Shown piece by piece: positions 25,566-35,250 of a DNA stretch of 64,000 nt. The number at the start of each line of letters is the position of its first letter. Position 1 is the stretch's first letter. The DNA is taken from NCBI RefSeq assembly GCF_001421765.1, contig NZ_LMLA01000001.1:248001-312000 (forward strand), in the 5' to 3' direction. The DNA comes from Sphingomonas sp. Leaf32 (GTDB lineage: Bacteria; Pseudomonadota; Alphaproteobacteria; Sphingomonadales; Sphingomonadaceae). The notes under the pieces were generated by a model. The model ran no database searches. It had not been told where the DNA came from and saw only the letters and a program-made list of their open reading frames with translations. The position numbers and the translations under genes were made by a program.

Positions 25566-28500
25566 ATGGGCTTTCGCAACATATCGGCATGGTCGATCCG
25601 GAACCCGGTACCGCCGCTGGTGCTGTTCATCGCGCTGACGATCGCCGGGATCGTCAGCTTCATGCGGATGGACGTGAACCAGGACCCGGACATCGAATTC
25701 CCGGTCGCGATCGTCGTCATCAGCCAGCCGGGCGCGGCGCCCACCGAACTGGAAACGCAGGTCACCCAGCGGGTCGAGGCCGCGGTGCGCGCGCTCCAAG
25801 GCATCGACCAGATCGAATCGACCGTCACCGAAGGGTCGTCGCAGACCGTCATCCAGCTCGACATCGGCACGCCGATCGACCGCGCGGTCAACGACGTGCG
25901 CGAGGCCGTGAACCAGATCCGCAGCCAGTTGCCCGACGGCATCCTCGAACCGCAGGTGTTCCGCGCCAACACGACCGACAAGGACTTGGCGTCGTGGACC
26001 GCGATCGCCGACGACATGACCGCCGAACAGCTCAGCTGGTATGTCGACAATACCGTCGCCAAGGAATTGCTGTCGATCGAGGGCATGGCGACCGTCGAGC
26101 GCGTCGGCGGCGTCGACCGCGAAATCCGCGTGACGCTGGACCCCGCGCGGTTGCAGGCACAGGGGCTGACCGCGAGCCAGGTCAACCAGGCGCTGCGCCA
26201 GGTCAATCTGAACGCGGCGGGCGGACAGGCGGAGATCGCCGGGTCGCAGCAATCGGTCCGCGTGCTGGGCAACGCCGCCACCGCCTATGCCCTGTCGCAG
26301 ACGCAGGTGCCGGTCGCCGGTGGCCGTTCGGTCCGCTTGGCCGACATCGCCGAGGTCCGCGACGCCTATGCCGAACCCAAGAGCCGCGCCGAATATAACG
26401 GCCGCCCGGTGCTGGCGTTCGACATCAAGCGCGCGAAGGGCGCTTCGGACGTCACCGTCTTCCACGAGGCGGAACAGAAGCTCGCCGACCTGCAGAAGCG
26501 CAACCCGCAGGTCCGCTTCGCGCTGCTGTCCAATTCGGTCAAGTTCACCGAGATTCAATATCATTCGGCGATGACCGCGATGTATGAAGGCGCGCTGCTC
26601 GCCATCATCGTCGTGTTCATCTTCCTGCGCGACTGGCGCGCGACCTTCATCTCGGCGCTGGCCATCCCGCTGTCGGCGATCCCCGCCTTCTGGTTCATGG
26701 ACATGCTGGGCTTCACGCTCAACCAGATGACGCTGCTCGCGCTCAGCCTGGTCGCGGGCGTGCTGGTCGACGACGCGATCGTGGAGATCGAGAATATCGT
26801 CCGCCACATGCGCATGGGCAAATCCGCCTATCAGGCATCGATCGACGCGGCGGACGAAATCGGCATCGCCGTGCTGGCGACCACCATGGCGATCGTCGCG
26901 GTGTTCCTGCCGGTCGGGCTGATGCCGGGCATTTCGGGCCAGTTCTTCAAGAATTTCGGCCTGACCGTCGTCGCGTCGGTGCTGATGAGCCTTGCGGTCG
27001 CGCGCCTCATCACCCCGATGATCGCCGCCTATTTCCTCAAGGCGCACGGGTCGGCCAGCCACGGCGAAGGCTGGCTGATGGACCGGTATATGAGCGTACT
27101 GCGCTGGACGCTGCGCCATCGCTGGTCGACCATCGTCGCCGGCATCGCCGCACTGGCGCTGACCGTCGTCATGTTCATGGTCCTGCCCCAGACGTTCCAG
27201 CCGCCGCAGGACCGGGACCGGGTGACCGCCAGCATCGAAATGGTGCCCGGCACCACGCTGGAACAGACCGCCGCCGTCGTGAAGCGCGTCGAAAAGCTGT
27301 TGCAGGGCCAGCCGCTGGTCAAGTCCGTCTATTCGTCGAGCTATGCCGGCAATGGTCGCGTGACCGCCGAACTGATCGACAAGCCGAGCTTCGGCGAGCG
27401 GGTGCGCCATACGCTCGGCCTGATGGACGATGCGACCTATGACGCGATGCGGATGGTCAAGAGCACCGAGTTCGAACGCGGCCTCGCCCCCGAACTGGCG
27501 GCGATCCCCGATGCGCGGGTGTCGTTCCGGTCGCAGTTCGGCTGGGGCGGGTCCAGCCGCGACCTGTCGATCACGCTGGGCGGAGACGATCCGGTCAAGC
27601 TGAACGAGACCGCGAACAAGCTGGTCAAGGAGATGGAAAAGCTGCCGATGGTCGTCGCGCCGCGCGTGTCGGGCGACCTGAAGCGGCCGGAGATCATCAT
27701 CCGTCCGCGCAGCGACCTCGCCGCCAGCCTGGGGGTAACCACCGCCGCGCTGTCGGGTGCGATCCGCATCGCGACGCTGGGCGACATCGACCAGAACAGC
27801 GCGCGCTTCTCGCTGAGCGACCGGCAGATTCCGATCCGCGTCGCCCTGTCGCGCGACGCCCGCTCGCGGCTGTCGACGATCCAGAACCTGCCCGTGCCGA
27901 CCGCCAATGGCGGATCGGTGCCGCTGTCGGTCGTCGCCGACATCGGCTTCGGCGCCGGCCCGACCAAGATCGACCGCATCAACCAGCAGCGTCGCCTGGT
28001 CGTCGGTGCCGATCTGGCGCCGGGCGTGGTGACCGGGGTCGCGCAAAAGGCGATCCACGCCCTGCCGACGATGCAGAACCTGCCGCTCGGCGTCACCGAA
28101 CTGACCGTGGGTCAGGCGAAGTGGCAGAGCGAGATGATCCAGAACTTCATCGTCGCGGTGATCTCCGGCATCTTCCTCGTCTTCGCGGTGCTGGTGCTGC
28201 TCTACAAGCGGGTGATGCCGCCGTTCGTGAACATGGGGTCGCTGTTCCTCGCACCGCTGGGCGGGCTGCTGGCGCTGTGGGTGACGGGCAACCCGATCTC
28301 GATGCCGGTCTATATCGGGCTGCTGATGCTGCTCGGCATCGTCGCCAAGAACTCGATCCTGCTGATCGATTTCTCGCTGGAGGAGATGGAGAAGGGCGTC
28401 GACAAGGAGGTCGCGATCCTCGACGCCGGGCACAAGCGCGCCCAGCCGATCGTGATGACCACGGTCGCGATGGTCGCGGGCATGGTGCCGACCGCGCTGG

Positions 28501-28763
28501 CGCTGTCGGGGGACGCGTCCTCCCGTGGACCGATGGGGATCACCGTGATCGGCGGGCTGACGCTGTCGACGCTGCTGACGCTGTTGATCGTGCCGGGGGC
28601 GTTCAGCCTTGCCGTCGGCCTCGAACGCTGGGTCGGCCCACGCCTCTCGCGTCGTCTGCTCACCTATCGTCCGGGCGATGCCGACGGCTTAGCGATCGAT
28701 CACAAGCCCGGCGCGCCGCTGCCGCCGGGCGAGGGGCCGAAGTCGCTGCCCGCGGCGGAGTAG
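25566..28763 (+). CDS. RND efflux pump permease (HAE1 family)
   Basis: 1065 residues with the RND layout: TM1 ([18 protein letters not shown]), a large periplasmic porter domain, TM2-6, TM7, a second periplasmic domain and TM8-12. The proton-relay acidic pair is in [20 protein letters not shown], and Lys/Thr partners are in the second half ([13 protein letters not shown]). The ATG at 25566 follows the adaptor by four bases. No outer-membrane factor is encoded in the operon, so a TolC-type channel must come from elsewhere. The substrate is unknown; drug or solvent export is inferred from the family. Confidence 0.95.
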   Translation: MGFRNISAWSIRNPVPPLVLFIALTIAGIVSFMRMDVNQDPDIEFPVAIVVISQPGAAPTELETQVTQRVEAAVRALQGIDQIESTVTEGSSQTVIQLDIGTPIDRAVNDVREAVNQIRSQLPDGILEPQVFRANTTDKDLASWTAIADDMTAEQLSWYVDNTVAKELLSIEGMATVERVGGVDREIRVTLDPARLQAQGLTASQVNQALRQVNLNAAGGQAEIAGSQQSVRVLGNAATAYALSQTQVPVAGGRSVRLADIAEVRDAYAEPKSRAEYNGRPVLAFDIKRAKGASDVTVFHEAEQKLADLQKRNPQVRFALLSNSVKFTEIQYHSAMTAMYEGALLAIIVVFIFLRDWRATFISALAIPLSAIPAFWFMDMLGFTLNQMTLLALSLVAGVLVDDAIVEIENIVRHMRMGKSAYQASIDAADEIGIAVLATTMAIVAVFLPVGLMPGISGQFFKNFGLTVVASVLMSLAVARLITPMIAAYFLKAHGSASHGEGWLMDRYMSVLRWTLRHRWSTIVAGIAALALTVVMFMVLPQTFQPPQDRDRVTASIEMVPGTTLEQTAAVVKRVEKLLQGQPLVKSVYSSSYAGNGRVTAELIDKPSFGERVRHTLGLMDDATYDAMRMVKSTEFERGLAPELAAIPDARVSFRSQFGWGGSSRDLSITLGGDDPVKLNETANKLVKEMEKLPMVVAPRVSGDLKRPEIIIRPRSDLAASLGVTTAALSGAIRIATLGDIDQNSARFSLSDRQIPIRVALSRDARSRLSTIQNLPVPTANGGSVPLSVVADIGFGAGPTKIDRINQQRRLVVGADLAPGVVTGVAQKAIHALPTMQNLPLGVTELTVGQAKWQSEMIQNFIVAVISGIFLVFAVLVLLYKRVMPPFVNMGSLFLAPLGGLLALWVTGNPISMPVYIGLLMLLGIVAKNSILLIDFSLEEMEKGVDKEVAILDAGHKRAQPIVMTTVAMVAGMVPTALALSGDASSRGPMGITVIGGLTLSTLLTLLIVPGAFSLAVGLERWVGPRLSRRLLTYRPGDADGLAIDHKPGAPLPPGEGPKSLPAAE

Positions 28764-28788
28764 AATCTGCCCTCTCCCTGCTCGCAGG

Positions 28789-28820
28789 CGTCACCCCAGC
28801 GCAGACTGGGGTGACGTTTT
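28789..28820 (+). terminator. Terminator-like hairpin built from a minimal family A repeat
   Basis: A perfect 11-bp stem CGTCACCCCAG (28789-28799) / CTGGGGTGACG (28806-28816), 6-base loop, then TTTT. It follows the RND permease stop by 25 bases. The stem sequence is the outer end of the family A repeats, here reduced to a single hairpin. Confidence 0.75.
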
Positions 28821-28880
28821 CGGACAGGACGACGGACAACCCCTATTGAACTTTCCGGCCACCCGGCGATTGTTTCGGGA

Positions 28881-30146
28881 ATGGCATCATCCCCAAGCAT
28901 CGCCCGCGCCGGCGACGCGGTCCCTGCCCCGCTGCGCCGGATGCGACGGCTCGCCACCTTCATGCTGGTGGCGATGGCGGCGCTGTTCCTGCTGTCGCGC
29001 CGGATGGAGGGCGTGCATCCCGCCTGGGGCTTCGTCCAGGCCTTTGCCGAGGCGGCGATGGTCGGCGGCCTTGCCGACTGGTTCGCGGTCACCGCGCTGT
29101 TCCGCCATCCGCTGGGGCTGCCCATCCCGCACACCGCGATCATTCCGCGCAACAAGGACCGGATCGGCAATACGCTGGCCGCGTTCCTGCGCGACAATTT
29201 CCTGACCGCGCGGGTCGTCGCGCGCCGGATGCACCGCGTCGATGCGGCGGGCGTGGCGGGCAGGTGGCTGGCCGATCCGGCGGCGCGCAGCGGCCGGCTG
29301 CGCCATGGTGCCTCGCGGCTGGCGACCAACATCCTCGAGGGCCTCGACCCCGACCAGTTCGGGACAATGGTGCGCGGCGCGCTCGCGAACCGGCTGCGCG
29401 CGATGCAGGTTTCGCCGGCGCTGGGGCGTACGCTGGAAGCCGCGATCGCCGATGACCGGCATCTGCCGCTGGTGGATGCGATCATCCGCTGGACGTCCAA
29501 GACACTCGACGCCAACGAAGAACTGGTCCGCGCGATGATCCAGAAGCGTGCCGGCGCGGTGCTGCGCTGGACCGGGCTGGACGAGACGCTGGCGACGTCG
29601 GTGGTGAAGGGCCTGCACAAGATGCTGGCCGACGTCGCCGAAGATCCCGAACACCCCTTGCGCGCCAAGGCGAACGAGGGGCTGGCGCTGCTCGCCCACG
29701 ACCTGCAGCATATCCCCGATGTGCAGGCCAAGGTCGAACGGCTGAAGAACGACCTGATCGACAATCCGGCGCTTGCCGGCTGGTGGATGGGCGTGTGGGA
29801 AAAGATTCGCGGCGGACTGCTGCGCGCCGCGCGCGATCCCGACCGCGCGCTTGCCGGCCCGATCGGGGAGGCGATGCGCCAGCTCGGCCAGACGCTGCAA
29901 TCCGATGCGATGCTGAAGGCCAAGGTCAACCGCTTCGTCCGCCGCGCGGTCGTCGGCGGGGTCGCCGATTATGGCGACGGCATCGTCCGGTTGGTGTCGG
30001 ACACGGTGCGCGGCTGGGATGCGCAGACCATCACCGGACGGCTGGAGAATGCGGTCGGTCGCGACCTGCAATATATCCGCATCAATGGCACGCTGGTCGG
30101 CGGGATGGTCGGGCTGGCGATCCACGTGGTCGATATGTGGTTGTAG
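28881..30146 (+). CDS. DUF445 family membrane-anchored protein
   Basis: 421 residues. An N-terminal helix (FMLVAMAALFLLS, about 28-40) precedes the DUF445 start GLADWFAVTALFRHPLGLPIPHTAIIP, the most conserved block of the YjiN/DUF445 family. The middle is long and helical, and a C-terminal hydrophobic segment (INGTLVGGMVGLAIHVVDMW) re-enters the membrane. The function is not established; family members are proposed to span the envelope. It stands alone after the RND operon terminator. Confidence 0.88.
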   Translation: MASSPSIARAGDAVPAPLRRMRRLATFMLVAMAALFLLSRRMEGVHPAWGFVQAFAEAAMVGGLADWFAVTALFRHPLGLPIPHTAIIPRNKDRIGNTLAAFLRDNFLTARVVARRMHRVDAAGVAGRWLADPAARSGRLRHGASRLATNILEGLDPDQFGTMVRGALANRLRAMQVSPALGRTLEAAIADDRHLPLVDAIIRWTSKTLDANEELVRAMIQKRAGAVLRWTGLDETLATSVVKGLHKMLADVAEDPEHPLRAKANEGLALLAHDLQHIPDVQAKVERLKNDLIDNPALAGWWMGVWEKIRGGLLRAARDPDRALAGPIGEAMRQLGQTLQSDAMLKAKVNRFVRRAVVGGVADYGDGIVRLVSDTVRGWDAQTITGRLENAVGRDLQYIRINGTLVGGMVGLAIHVVDMWL

Positions 30147-30502
30147 GTTGCGATTGCCCCCGAGGCATCGGTGATCTGGTGCACGCGGCGGCGGGGAAAA
30201 GAAGAAAGGATGTTTTCGCGCAGAGGCGCAGAGAGCGCGGAGGGTTGGTGCAGCGGGCGATTGCGGTCTGTCTGGCGAAGCCTCTTCTTTTCAGGCGAAG
30301 AGCCGCAGTCGCGGCTTGCATATCCCCTCTGCGCTCTCTGCGCCTCTGCGCGAAAACAATCTTCTCCGCGCCTCCGCGTGAATCAGATCGTCCTTCCTGC
30401 TACATGACCGAAGCCGATTTCTGCCGGAGCGACGATAGGGGGAGATCGAATCGTTACGCCCCTGCGGCTTGAGCATCGCACCGGCGGCGCTATACGCACG
30501 CC
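30147..30502. repeat. 356-base intergenic region carrying a family E inverted repeat (copy E1)
   Basis: The left arm 30213-30238 and right arm 30331-30356 are perfect 26-bp complements (core CGCAGAGGCGCAGAGAGCGC), separated by 92 bases that also contain smaller symmetric pieces. A partial extra arm, CTCCGCGCCTCCGCGTGAA, follows near 30364-30382. No open reading frame in the gap is convincing. The last 100 bases presumably hold the pdeM promoter, but no clear -35/-10 is visible. A related copy is at 47508-47688. Confidence 0.8.
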
Positions 30503-31165
30503 ATGGTTCGCCTTTCGTTCGCCGGTCACGCCTTTGATGCCCTGCCCGCCGGTGCGCTGTTCTGGCCGGCGCGGCGTGCGCTGCTGCTCGCCGACCTGCA
30601 TTTCGAGAAGGCCAGCTGGTTCGCCCAGTTCGGGCAGATGCTGCCCCCCTATGACACGTTGGAAACGCTGGCGGGGATCGAGGCGGTGGTCGCGCGGACG
30701 CGGCCGGCGGAAATCTGGTGCCTGGGCGACAGTTTCCACGATATCGGCGGGTGCGACCGGCTGTCGGAGGAAGCGCAGACGCGGCTGCGGGCGCTGACCA
30801 GCGGGGCGGACTGGACGTGGATCACCGGCAATCACGACCGCATCGTCGCCGATCATTGCGGCGGGCGAGTGGTCGATGAAGCGGTGGTCGATGGCGTGGT
30901 GCTGCGCCACGAGGCCGATCCGGTCGAGACGCGGCCGGAAGTGTCGGGCCATTTCCACCCCAAGCTGCGCGTCAGGCTGCGCGGGCGCGGCGTCTCGCGG
31001 CGCTGCTTCGTCGCGACGGCGCGCAAGCTGATCCTGCCGGCCTTCGGATCGCTGACCGGCGGGCTGGATGCGCATCATCCGGAAATCGTGCGGGCGGTCG
31101 GCAGCGGCGCGGAAGCGCTGATCGCGCTGGAGGATCGGCTGTTGCGCTTTCCGATCGCGGCGTAG
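30503..31165 (+). CDS. pdeM: Ligase-associated DNA damage response endonuclease PdeM (calcineurin-like)
   Basis: 220 residues of the metallophosphoesterase fold. Metal-binding motifs appear in order: LLADLHFEKAS (DxH), CLGDSFHD (GDxxxD), ITGNHDRI (GNHD) and SGHFHPK (GHxH). The family is found with an Lhr-like helicase, ligase and exonuclease in bacterial DNA-damage loci. Here it stands alone between an intergenic repeat and a convergent zinc-ribbon gene, so any partner genes are elsewhere. Specific DNA substrate is unverified. Confidence 0.88.
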   Translation: MVRLSFAGHAFDALPAGALFWPARRALLLADLHFEKASWFAQFGQMLPPYDTLETLAGIEAVVARTRPAEIWCLGDSFHDIGGCDRLSEEAQTRLRALTSGADWTWITGNHDRIVADHCGGRVVDEAVVDGVVLRHEADPVETRPEVSGHFHPKLRVRLRGRGVSRRCFVATARKLILPAFGSLTGGLDAHHPEIVRAVGSGAEALIALEDRLLRFPIAA

Positions 31166-31184
31166 ATAAGTCCCATCCGTCGAC

Positions 31185-31275
31185 GTACCCCGGCGAAGGC
31201 CGGGGTCCAGTTGGGCAACGTCAGCGGCACCATCGACATCGCACCGTAACTGGACCCCGGCCTTCGCCGGGGTAC
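31185..31275. repeat. Intergenic inverted repeat, family C variant (copy C3), perfect 28-bp arms
   Basis: The left arm 31185-31212 and right arm 31248-31275 are exact reverse complements over 28 bp (inner part GTACCCCGGCGAAGGCCGGG), with a 35-base centre. It lies 20 bases after the pdeM stop, between convergent genes. The wider gap to 31415 has no other recognisable element. Confidence 0.85.
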
Positions 31276-31415
31276 AAAAGGAGTTTCGCGCGTTCACTAT
31301 CGCGTGGAACCGTATCGCTGCGCGGGCGAGACCTCTGCGAAAATAGCTCGCTCAGCCGCAAATTCGCCGCGCCCCCGCGCAGGCCGGGATACGCGAAGCG
31401 GCGTGACGGAGCGTC

Positions 31416-32246
31416 CTACAACCCCGAAGCGAAACTCAGTTCGAGTTCCTTGGCATTGGCCGGCACGTCCAGCGCTGCGCTGTTGAAGGTCAGGCTGCCG
31501 CTCGGTCCGATGACCCGCGTCTGCGGCTTGATCGTCCAGCTGTAGACGTCGCGATTCTGGCTGTCCTTCAGCACCGCGCGGATGTCGGGAATGCGCTGGC
31601 GGCTGCCGGTTTCGTTGATGATCCGCCCCGATACGGCGAACAGTTCGTTGCCGCTGGACAACAGCCGACGTTCGGGCGTGTTGATCGCGAATTTCAGCGC
31701 GTCGCTGGCGCCGGACGCGATCGGCAGGCCCAGTTGTTCGGCGATGCCCGGCGTGCCGGTATAGAGGATACCCCCGCAGGCGGCGAGCATCGCCACGCCG
31801 GCGGCGACCGCCATCGCGGTGCGGCGGCGCGCCGGGTTCCGGCGCGGGACGAACGGCGCCTGGTGCGCGAAAGCGTTGATCGGCTCGCCCCGCTCGGCCC
31901 GCTCGGCCTCCGGATCGACATAGCGCCGCGGTTCGGTGCTGCGCGCGCGCAGCGGCGCGGGACGCGGCGTATCGGCATAGGGAAGCTCGGGCGCGGCGGC
32001 CGTCGGCGCGTGGGCAACCGTGCGGGGGCGCGGCGCGTCGGCGACCGCATCCGCCATCGCCGGCTGGGGCGCCGGCGCCGGTTCGCCGGGCGGCGTGACG
32101 GCGGCGGTGGTGCCGAGGTCGAGCATCGCCGGCGGCTGGAACCAGCTATGCCGGCATCCGGCGCAACGCACGGTGCGCCCGGCCGGGCCGATCGCGGAGT
32201 CGGCGACCAGATACCGCATATGGCATTGCGTACATTCGAGGATCAT
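31416..32246 (-). CDS. MJ0042-type zinc-ribbon membrane protein
   Basis: 276 residues from the ATG at 32246 (GGGGA upstream); the frame extends further but only this start gives the family N-terminus. A zinc ribbon CTQCHMRYLV ... CAGCRHSW (CxxC-x(n)-CxxC, residues about 5-31) is followed by a Pro/Ala-rich basic linker and one membrane helix (TAMAVAAGVAMLAACGGILY). A C-terminal domain of about 90 residues (FAVSGRIINETGSRQRIPDI) resembles DUF3426. The gene is divergent from ftsE, an arrangement seen in other alphaproteobacteria. Function unknown; a link to division or envelope is inferred only from position. Confidence 0.85.
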   Translation of the reverse strand: MILECTQCHMRYLVADSAIGPAGRTVRCAGCRHSWFQPPAMLDLGTTAAVTPPGEPAPAPQPAMADAVADAPRPRTVAHAPTAAAPELPYADTPRPAPLRARSTEPRRYVDPEAERAERGEPINAFAHQAPFVPRRNPARRRTAMAVAAGVAMLAACGGILYTGTPGIAEQLGLPIASGASDALKFAINTPERRLLSSGNELFAVSGRIINETGSRQRIPDIRAVLKDSQNRDVYSWTIKPQTRVIGPSGSLTFNSAALDVPANAKELELSFASGL

Positions 32247-32431
32247 TGCGTCCCCTGCCCCCTGCATGGGCCGCGCCGGGCCGCGACATGCGGGGCCAAC
32301 GGGGCGCGACTGAAATCCAAGGGTTAAATCTACGGCGGGTTGCCGGTCCAAGGCAAGGCGCGATTGCGTGACGCTTGAGACAATCGCCCCCGTGTGCGAT
32401 GGGCTGAGGACCGGTGGAAGCAAGGGCGCCC

Positions 32432-33118
32432 GTGGCCAGCATCGTTCAGTTCGAAAATGTCGGTCTTCGCTACGCCCAGGGGCCGGAAACGCTGAGCGAT
32501 GTCAGCTTTTCGCTGAGCGCCGGGACCTTCCATTTCCTGGTCGGTGCATCGGGCGCGGGCAAGACGTCGCTGCTGCGGCTGCTCTATCTGTCGCAGCGGC
32601 CCAGCCGGGGCGTGATCCGCCTGTTCGGCGAAGATATGGTGACCTCCCCGCGCAGCCGCCTGCCGGGATTTCGCCGTCGCATCGGCGTGGTGTTCCAGGA
32701 CTTCCGCCTCGTCCCGCATCTGTCCGCGCGCGACAATATCGCGCTGCCCCTGCGCGTGGCGGGGATGCCGGAGGAGGATATTGCCGAGCCGGTGGGCGAG
32801 ATGCTGGCCTGGGTCGGCCTTACCGATCGCGCCGACGCCCGCCCGCCGACCTTGTCGGGCGGGGAGCAGCAGCGCGTCGCCATCGCCCGCGCGGTCATCA
32901 ACCGCCCGGAAATCCTCGTCGCCGACGAACCGACCGGCAACGTCGATCCCGACATGGCCGAACGGTTGCTGAAGCTGTTCGCCTCGCTCAACCGGCTGGG
33001 CACGACGGTCGTGATGGCGACCCACGACCATCACCTGCTCGACCGGGTACCCGATGCGCGGCTGATGCAGCTCGATCGCGGGCGACTGATCGACGGCATG
33101 GGCGTACGTGTCCCATGA
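32432..33118 (+). CDS. ftsE: Cell division ATP-binding protein FtsE
   Basis: 228 residues from a GTG at 32432, which is preceded by AAGGG at a good distance and gives the common MASIVQFENVGLRY start; a GTG at 32414 would add six residues. ABC ATPase motifs are complete: Walker A GASGAGKTSLL, Q-loop VVFQDFRLVPHL, signature LSGGEQQRVAIARA, Walker B ILVADEPTGNVD, and H-loop ATHDHH. With FtsX it couples ATP hydrolysis to septal peptidoglycan hydrolases through EnvC-type activators. The stop overlaps ftsX (ATGA). Confidence 0.95.
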   Translation: MASIVQFENVGLRYAQGPETLSDVSFSLSAGTFHFLVGASGAGKTSLLRLLYLSQRPSRGVIRLFGEDMVTSPRSRLPGFRRRIGVVFQDFRLVPHLSARDNIALPLRVAGMPEEDIAEPVGEMLAWVGLTDRADARPPTLSGGEQQRVAIARAVINRPEILVADEPTGNVDPDMAERLLKLFASLNRLGTTVVMATHDHHLLDRVPDARLMQLDRGRLIDGMGVRVP

Positions 33119-33996
33119 CGGCACGGGTGGGCGCACAGCCGCTGCTCGACGACCGGCAGGGTCGGCGGGCGATGGTGTGGATCATGGCGATCATGATCTT
33201 CCTGACGACGCTCAGCGCGGCGCTGGGCCTGTCGACGCGCAACGCCGGCGGGGCGCTGGACCGGCAACTGGCCGCCCGGCTGACGGTGCAGGTGATCGAG
33301 GGCGACGCGGCGACGCGCGATGCCGAGGTCGTCCGCCTGCTCGGCCGGCTAAAGGCATCGGCCGATGTGACCCGCGCGGCGGAGGTCGACCGCGCCCGGC
33401 TGGCCGAATTGCTGCGCCCGTGGCTGGGGGAAGCGGGGCTGGACGCCGACCTGCCGATGCCGGCGATGATCGATGTCGACTTGCGGAGCGGCGACGACGC
33501 GGCGGTCGCGCGGGTGGAGGCGCTGGCGAAGAGCGTCGGCGAGGGCATCCGGGTCGATCGCCATGCGACCTGGCTGGCCCCGGTGCGCGCGTTCGTCGGG
33601 GCGATCGGCCTCACCGCCTTCGCGCTGGTGCTGGTGATGGCCAGCGCCACCGCCGCCGTCGTGCTGCTCGTTGCACGGGCGGGGCTTGATACCCATCGCG
33701 GTACGATCGACATCCTGCATATGCTGGGTTCGACCGACCTTCAGATCGCGCGCCTGTTCCAGCGCCGCATCGGGCAGGATACGCTGACCGGCGGGCTGAT
33801 CGGCGGACTGGCCGGCGGGCTGGTAGTCGTGGCGCTGGGCGAGCGGATGGCGAGGCTGGAGTCGCAGCTGGTCGACGGCGTGACGCTGGCGCCGCTCGAC
33901 TGGGCGGTGGTCGCGGCGCTGCCCTTCGCCTTTACCGGCCTTGCCATGCTGGCAGCGCGCGTCGCGGTGCTGCGGCGACTGGCGCGGGTGCTGTGA
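33115..33996 (+). CDS. ftsX: Cell division protein FtsX
   Basis: 293 residues. TM1 (WIMAIMIFLTTLSAALGL, about 21-40) is followed by a periplasmic loop of about 120 residues and three C-terminal helices (LTAFALVLVMASATAAVVLLV, TLTGGLIGGLAGGLVVVAL, and a last one near WAVVAALPFAFTGLAML). The cytoplasmic HRGTIDILHMLGSTDLQIARLF segment is the FtsE-contact region typical of the family. The gene overlaps ftsE and the next gene by a few bases, so ftsE-ftsX-ydcF-plsC form a coupled operon. An EnvC-like partner is encoded at 11101-12255. Confidence 0.93.
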   Translation: MTARVGAQPLLDDRQGRRAMVWIMAIMIFLTTLSAALGLSTRNAGGALDRQLAARLTVQVIEGDAATRDAEVVRLLGRLKASADVTRAAEVDRARLAELLRPWLGEAGLDADLPMPAMIDVDLRSGDDAAVARVEALAKSVGEGIRVDRHATWLAPVRAFVGAIGLTAFALVLVMASATAAVVLLVARAGLDTHRGTIDILHMLGSTDLQIARLFQRRIGQDTLTGGLIGGLAGGLVVVALGERMARLESQLVDGVTLAPLDWAVVAALPFAFTGLAMLAARVAVLRRLARVL

Positions 33997-34532
33997 TGGG
34001 GCGGGTCCTCGCGGTCGCGCTGCTGCTCTATGCGCTGGGCTTCGCGGTATTTGCGGTGACGTTGCCGACGCCGCTCGCCGATCCGCGCCGCACCGATGGC
34101 GTGGTGGTGCCGACCGGCGGCCCCGGCCGGATCGAGCGCGGCCTGGCCGTGATCGAACGCGGCGAGGCGAAGCGGATGCTGGTCACCGGGGTCGACCCCG
34201 ATGTCCGGCCGGCCGAGCTGGCCGCCGCGAACGGCGCGCCGCGCCGGCTGTTCCGCTGCTGCGTCGACCTGGGCCATGAGGCGGTCGATACCCGGTCGAA
34301 CGCCGACGAGACCGCCGACTGGGTGCGGCGCAACCGCTATCGCTCGGTCCGGCTAGTGACCTCCAACTGGCATATGGCCCGCGCGGCGATGGAGTTGCGC
34401 CACGCGCTGGGCAATTCGGTGGAGGTCGTGCGCGATCCGGTAACCGCCAATCCCGGCTTCGCGCTGCTGTTCGGCGAATATAACAAATATCTGGTGCGGG
34501 GATTGGTGATGCGGCTGGGGATCGACCTGTGA
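33996..34532 (+). CDS. YdcF/DUF218 family protein
   Basis: 178 residues from the ATG at 33996 that overlaps the ftsX stop (TGATG). One N-terminal helix (VLAVALLLYALGFAVFAV) anchors the DUF218 domain. Family features are DGVVVPTGGPGRIERGLAVI, MLVTGVDP and SNADETADWVRRN followed by VRLVTSNWHMARA. The family (SanA, YdcF, ElyC) is linked to envelope integrity and lipid carrier metabolism, and its place between ftsX and an acyltransferase supports an envelope role. Exact reaction unknown. Confidence 0.87.
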   Translation: MGRVLAVALLLYALGFAVFAVTLPTPLADPRRTDGVVVPTGGPGRIERGLAVIERGEAKRMLVTGVDPDVRPAELAAANGAPRRLFRCCVDLGHEAVDTRSNADETADWVRRNRYRSVRLVTSNWHMARAAMELRHALGNSVEVVRDPVTANPGFALLFGEYNKYLVRGLVMRLGIDL

Positions 34533-35242
34533 TCGCGTGGGTCCGCACGGTGATCTTTCGCATCCTGTTCTATGGCGCATCCGTGCCGATCGTGCTCAGC
34601 GCGCCGCTGTCGGCGCGGTTCGGGCGGCGCGCGATGCATGTCCACGCCCATGTGTGGATCGCTACCCACCGCTTCCTCGCCCGCTGGATTCTCGGCGTGC
34701 GGGTGCGGATCGAGGGCAAGCGCCCGGCCGGCACCTATCTGTTCGCGGTCAAGCATCAGGCGATGTTCGAAACGCTGGAAATGGCGCAGCGGATCGACGG
34801 CCCGCTGATCGTGATGAAGCGCGAGCTGATCGACATGCCCTTCTGGGGCCGTACCGCCCGCGCGTATGGCGCGATCGGCGTCGACCGCGATGCGTCGTCC
34901 AAGGCGCTGCGCCAGATGCTGAAGGAAGCCGCCGTGGCGCGGGCCGAAAACCGCTCGGTGCTGATCTTCCCCGAAGGTACGCGGGTCGCGGTCGGCGCAG
35001 CCCCGCCGCTACGCTCGGGCTTTGCCGGGCTGTACAAGGCGCTTAACATGCCGGTGGTTCCGGTGGCGCTCGACAGCGGCCACTGTATGCCGCGCAAGGG
35101 GCCGAGCCGGCCGGGAGTCATCACCATCCGCTTCCTCGACCCCATTCCGGCAGGGTTGCCGCGCGAGGAGATCGAGGCGCGGGTCCATGCGGCGATCAAT
35201 GCGCTGGAGCCGGCGGCGGGTGATACACCTCTAGCCGAATAA
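34529..35242 (+). CDS. plsC: 1-acyl-sn-glycerol-3-phosphate acyltransferase (PlsC family)
   Basis: 237 residues from GTG at 34529, overlapping the previous stop (GTGA). It transfers an acyl group to lysophosphatidate at the inner membrane. Motif I reads KHQAMFETLE, so the catalytic pair is His76-x4-Glu81 in place of the usual HxxxxD. Motif III is intact (LIFPEGTRVAVG), and VPVALDSG marks motif IV. The Glu substitution also occurs, to my recollection, in other sphingomonad homologues. It ends the ftsEX operon. Confidence 0.88.
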   Translation: MIAWVRTVIFRILFYGASVPIVLSAPLSARFGRRAMHVHAHVWIATHRFLARWILGVRVRIEGKRPAGTYLFAVKHQAMFETLEMAQRIDGPLIVMKRELIDMPFWGRTARAYGAIGVDRDASSKALRQMLKEAAVARAENRSVLIFPEGTRVAVGAAPPLRSGFAGLYKALNMPVVPVALDSGHCMPRKGPSRPGVITIRFLDPIPAGLPREEIEARVHAAINALEPAAGDTPLAE

Positions 35243-35250
35243 CATGCCCC

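Noticed and set aside
25500-28433. A 977-codon minus-strand frame opposite the RND permease
   Set aside because: Antisense shadow; low-complexity His/Asp/Arg/Gln composition and no recognisable fold, while the plus strand encodes a complete RND pump.
30213-30356. Inverted repeats considered as insertion-sequence ends
   Set aside because: No transposase frame lies between the arms, and no flanking target-site duplication is visible.
31304-31486. A 60-codon frame after repeat C3
   Set aside because: It starts in the repeat-adjacent gap, overlaps the end of the zinc-ribbon gene and has no domain.
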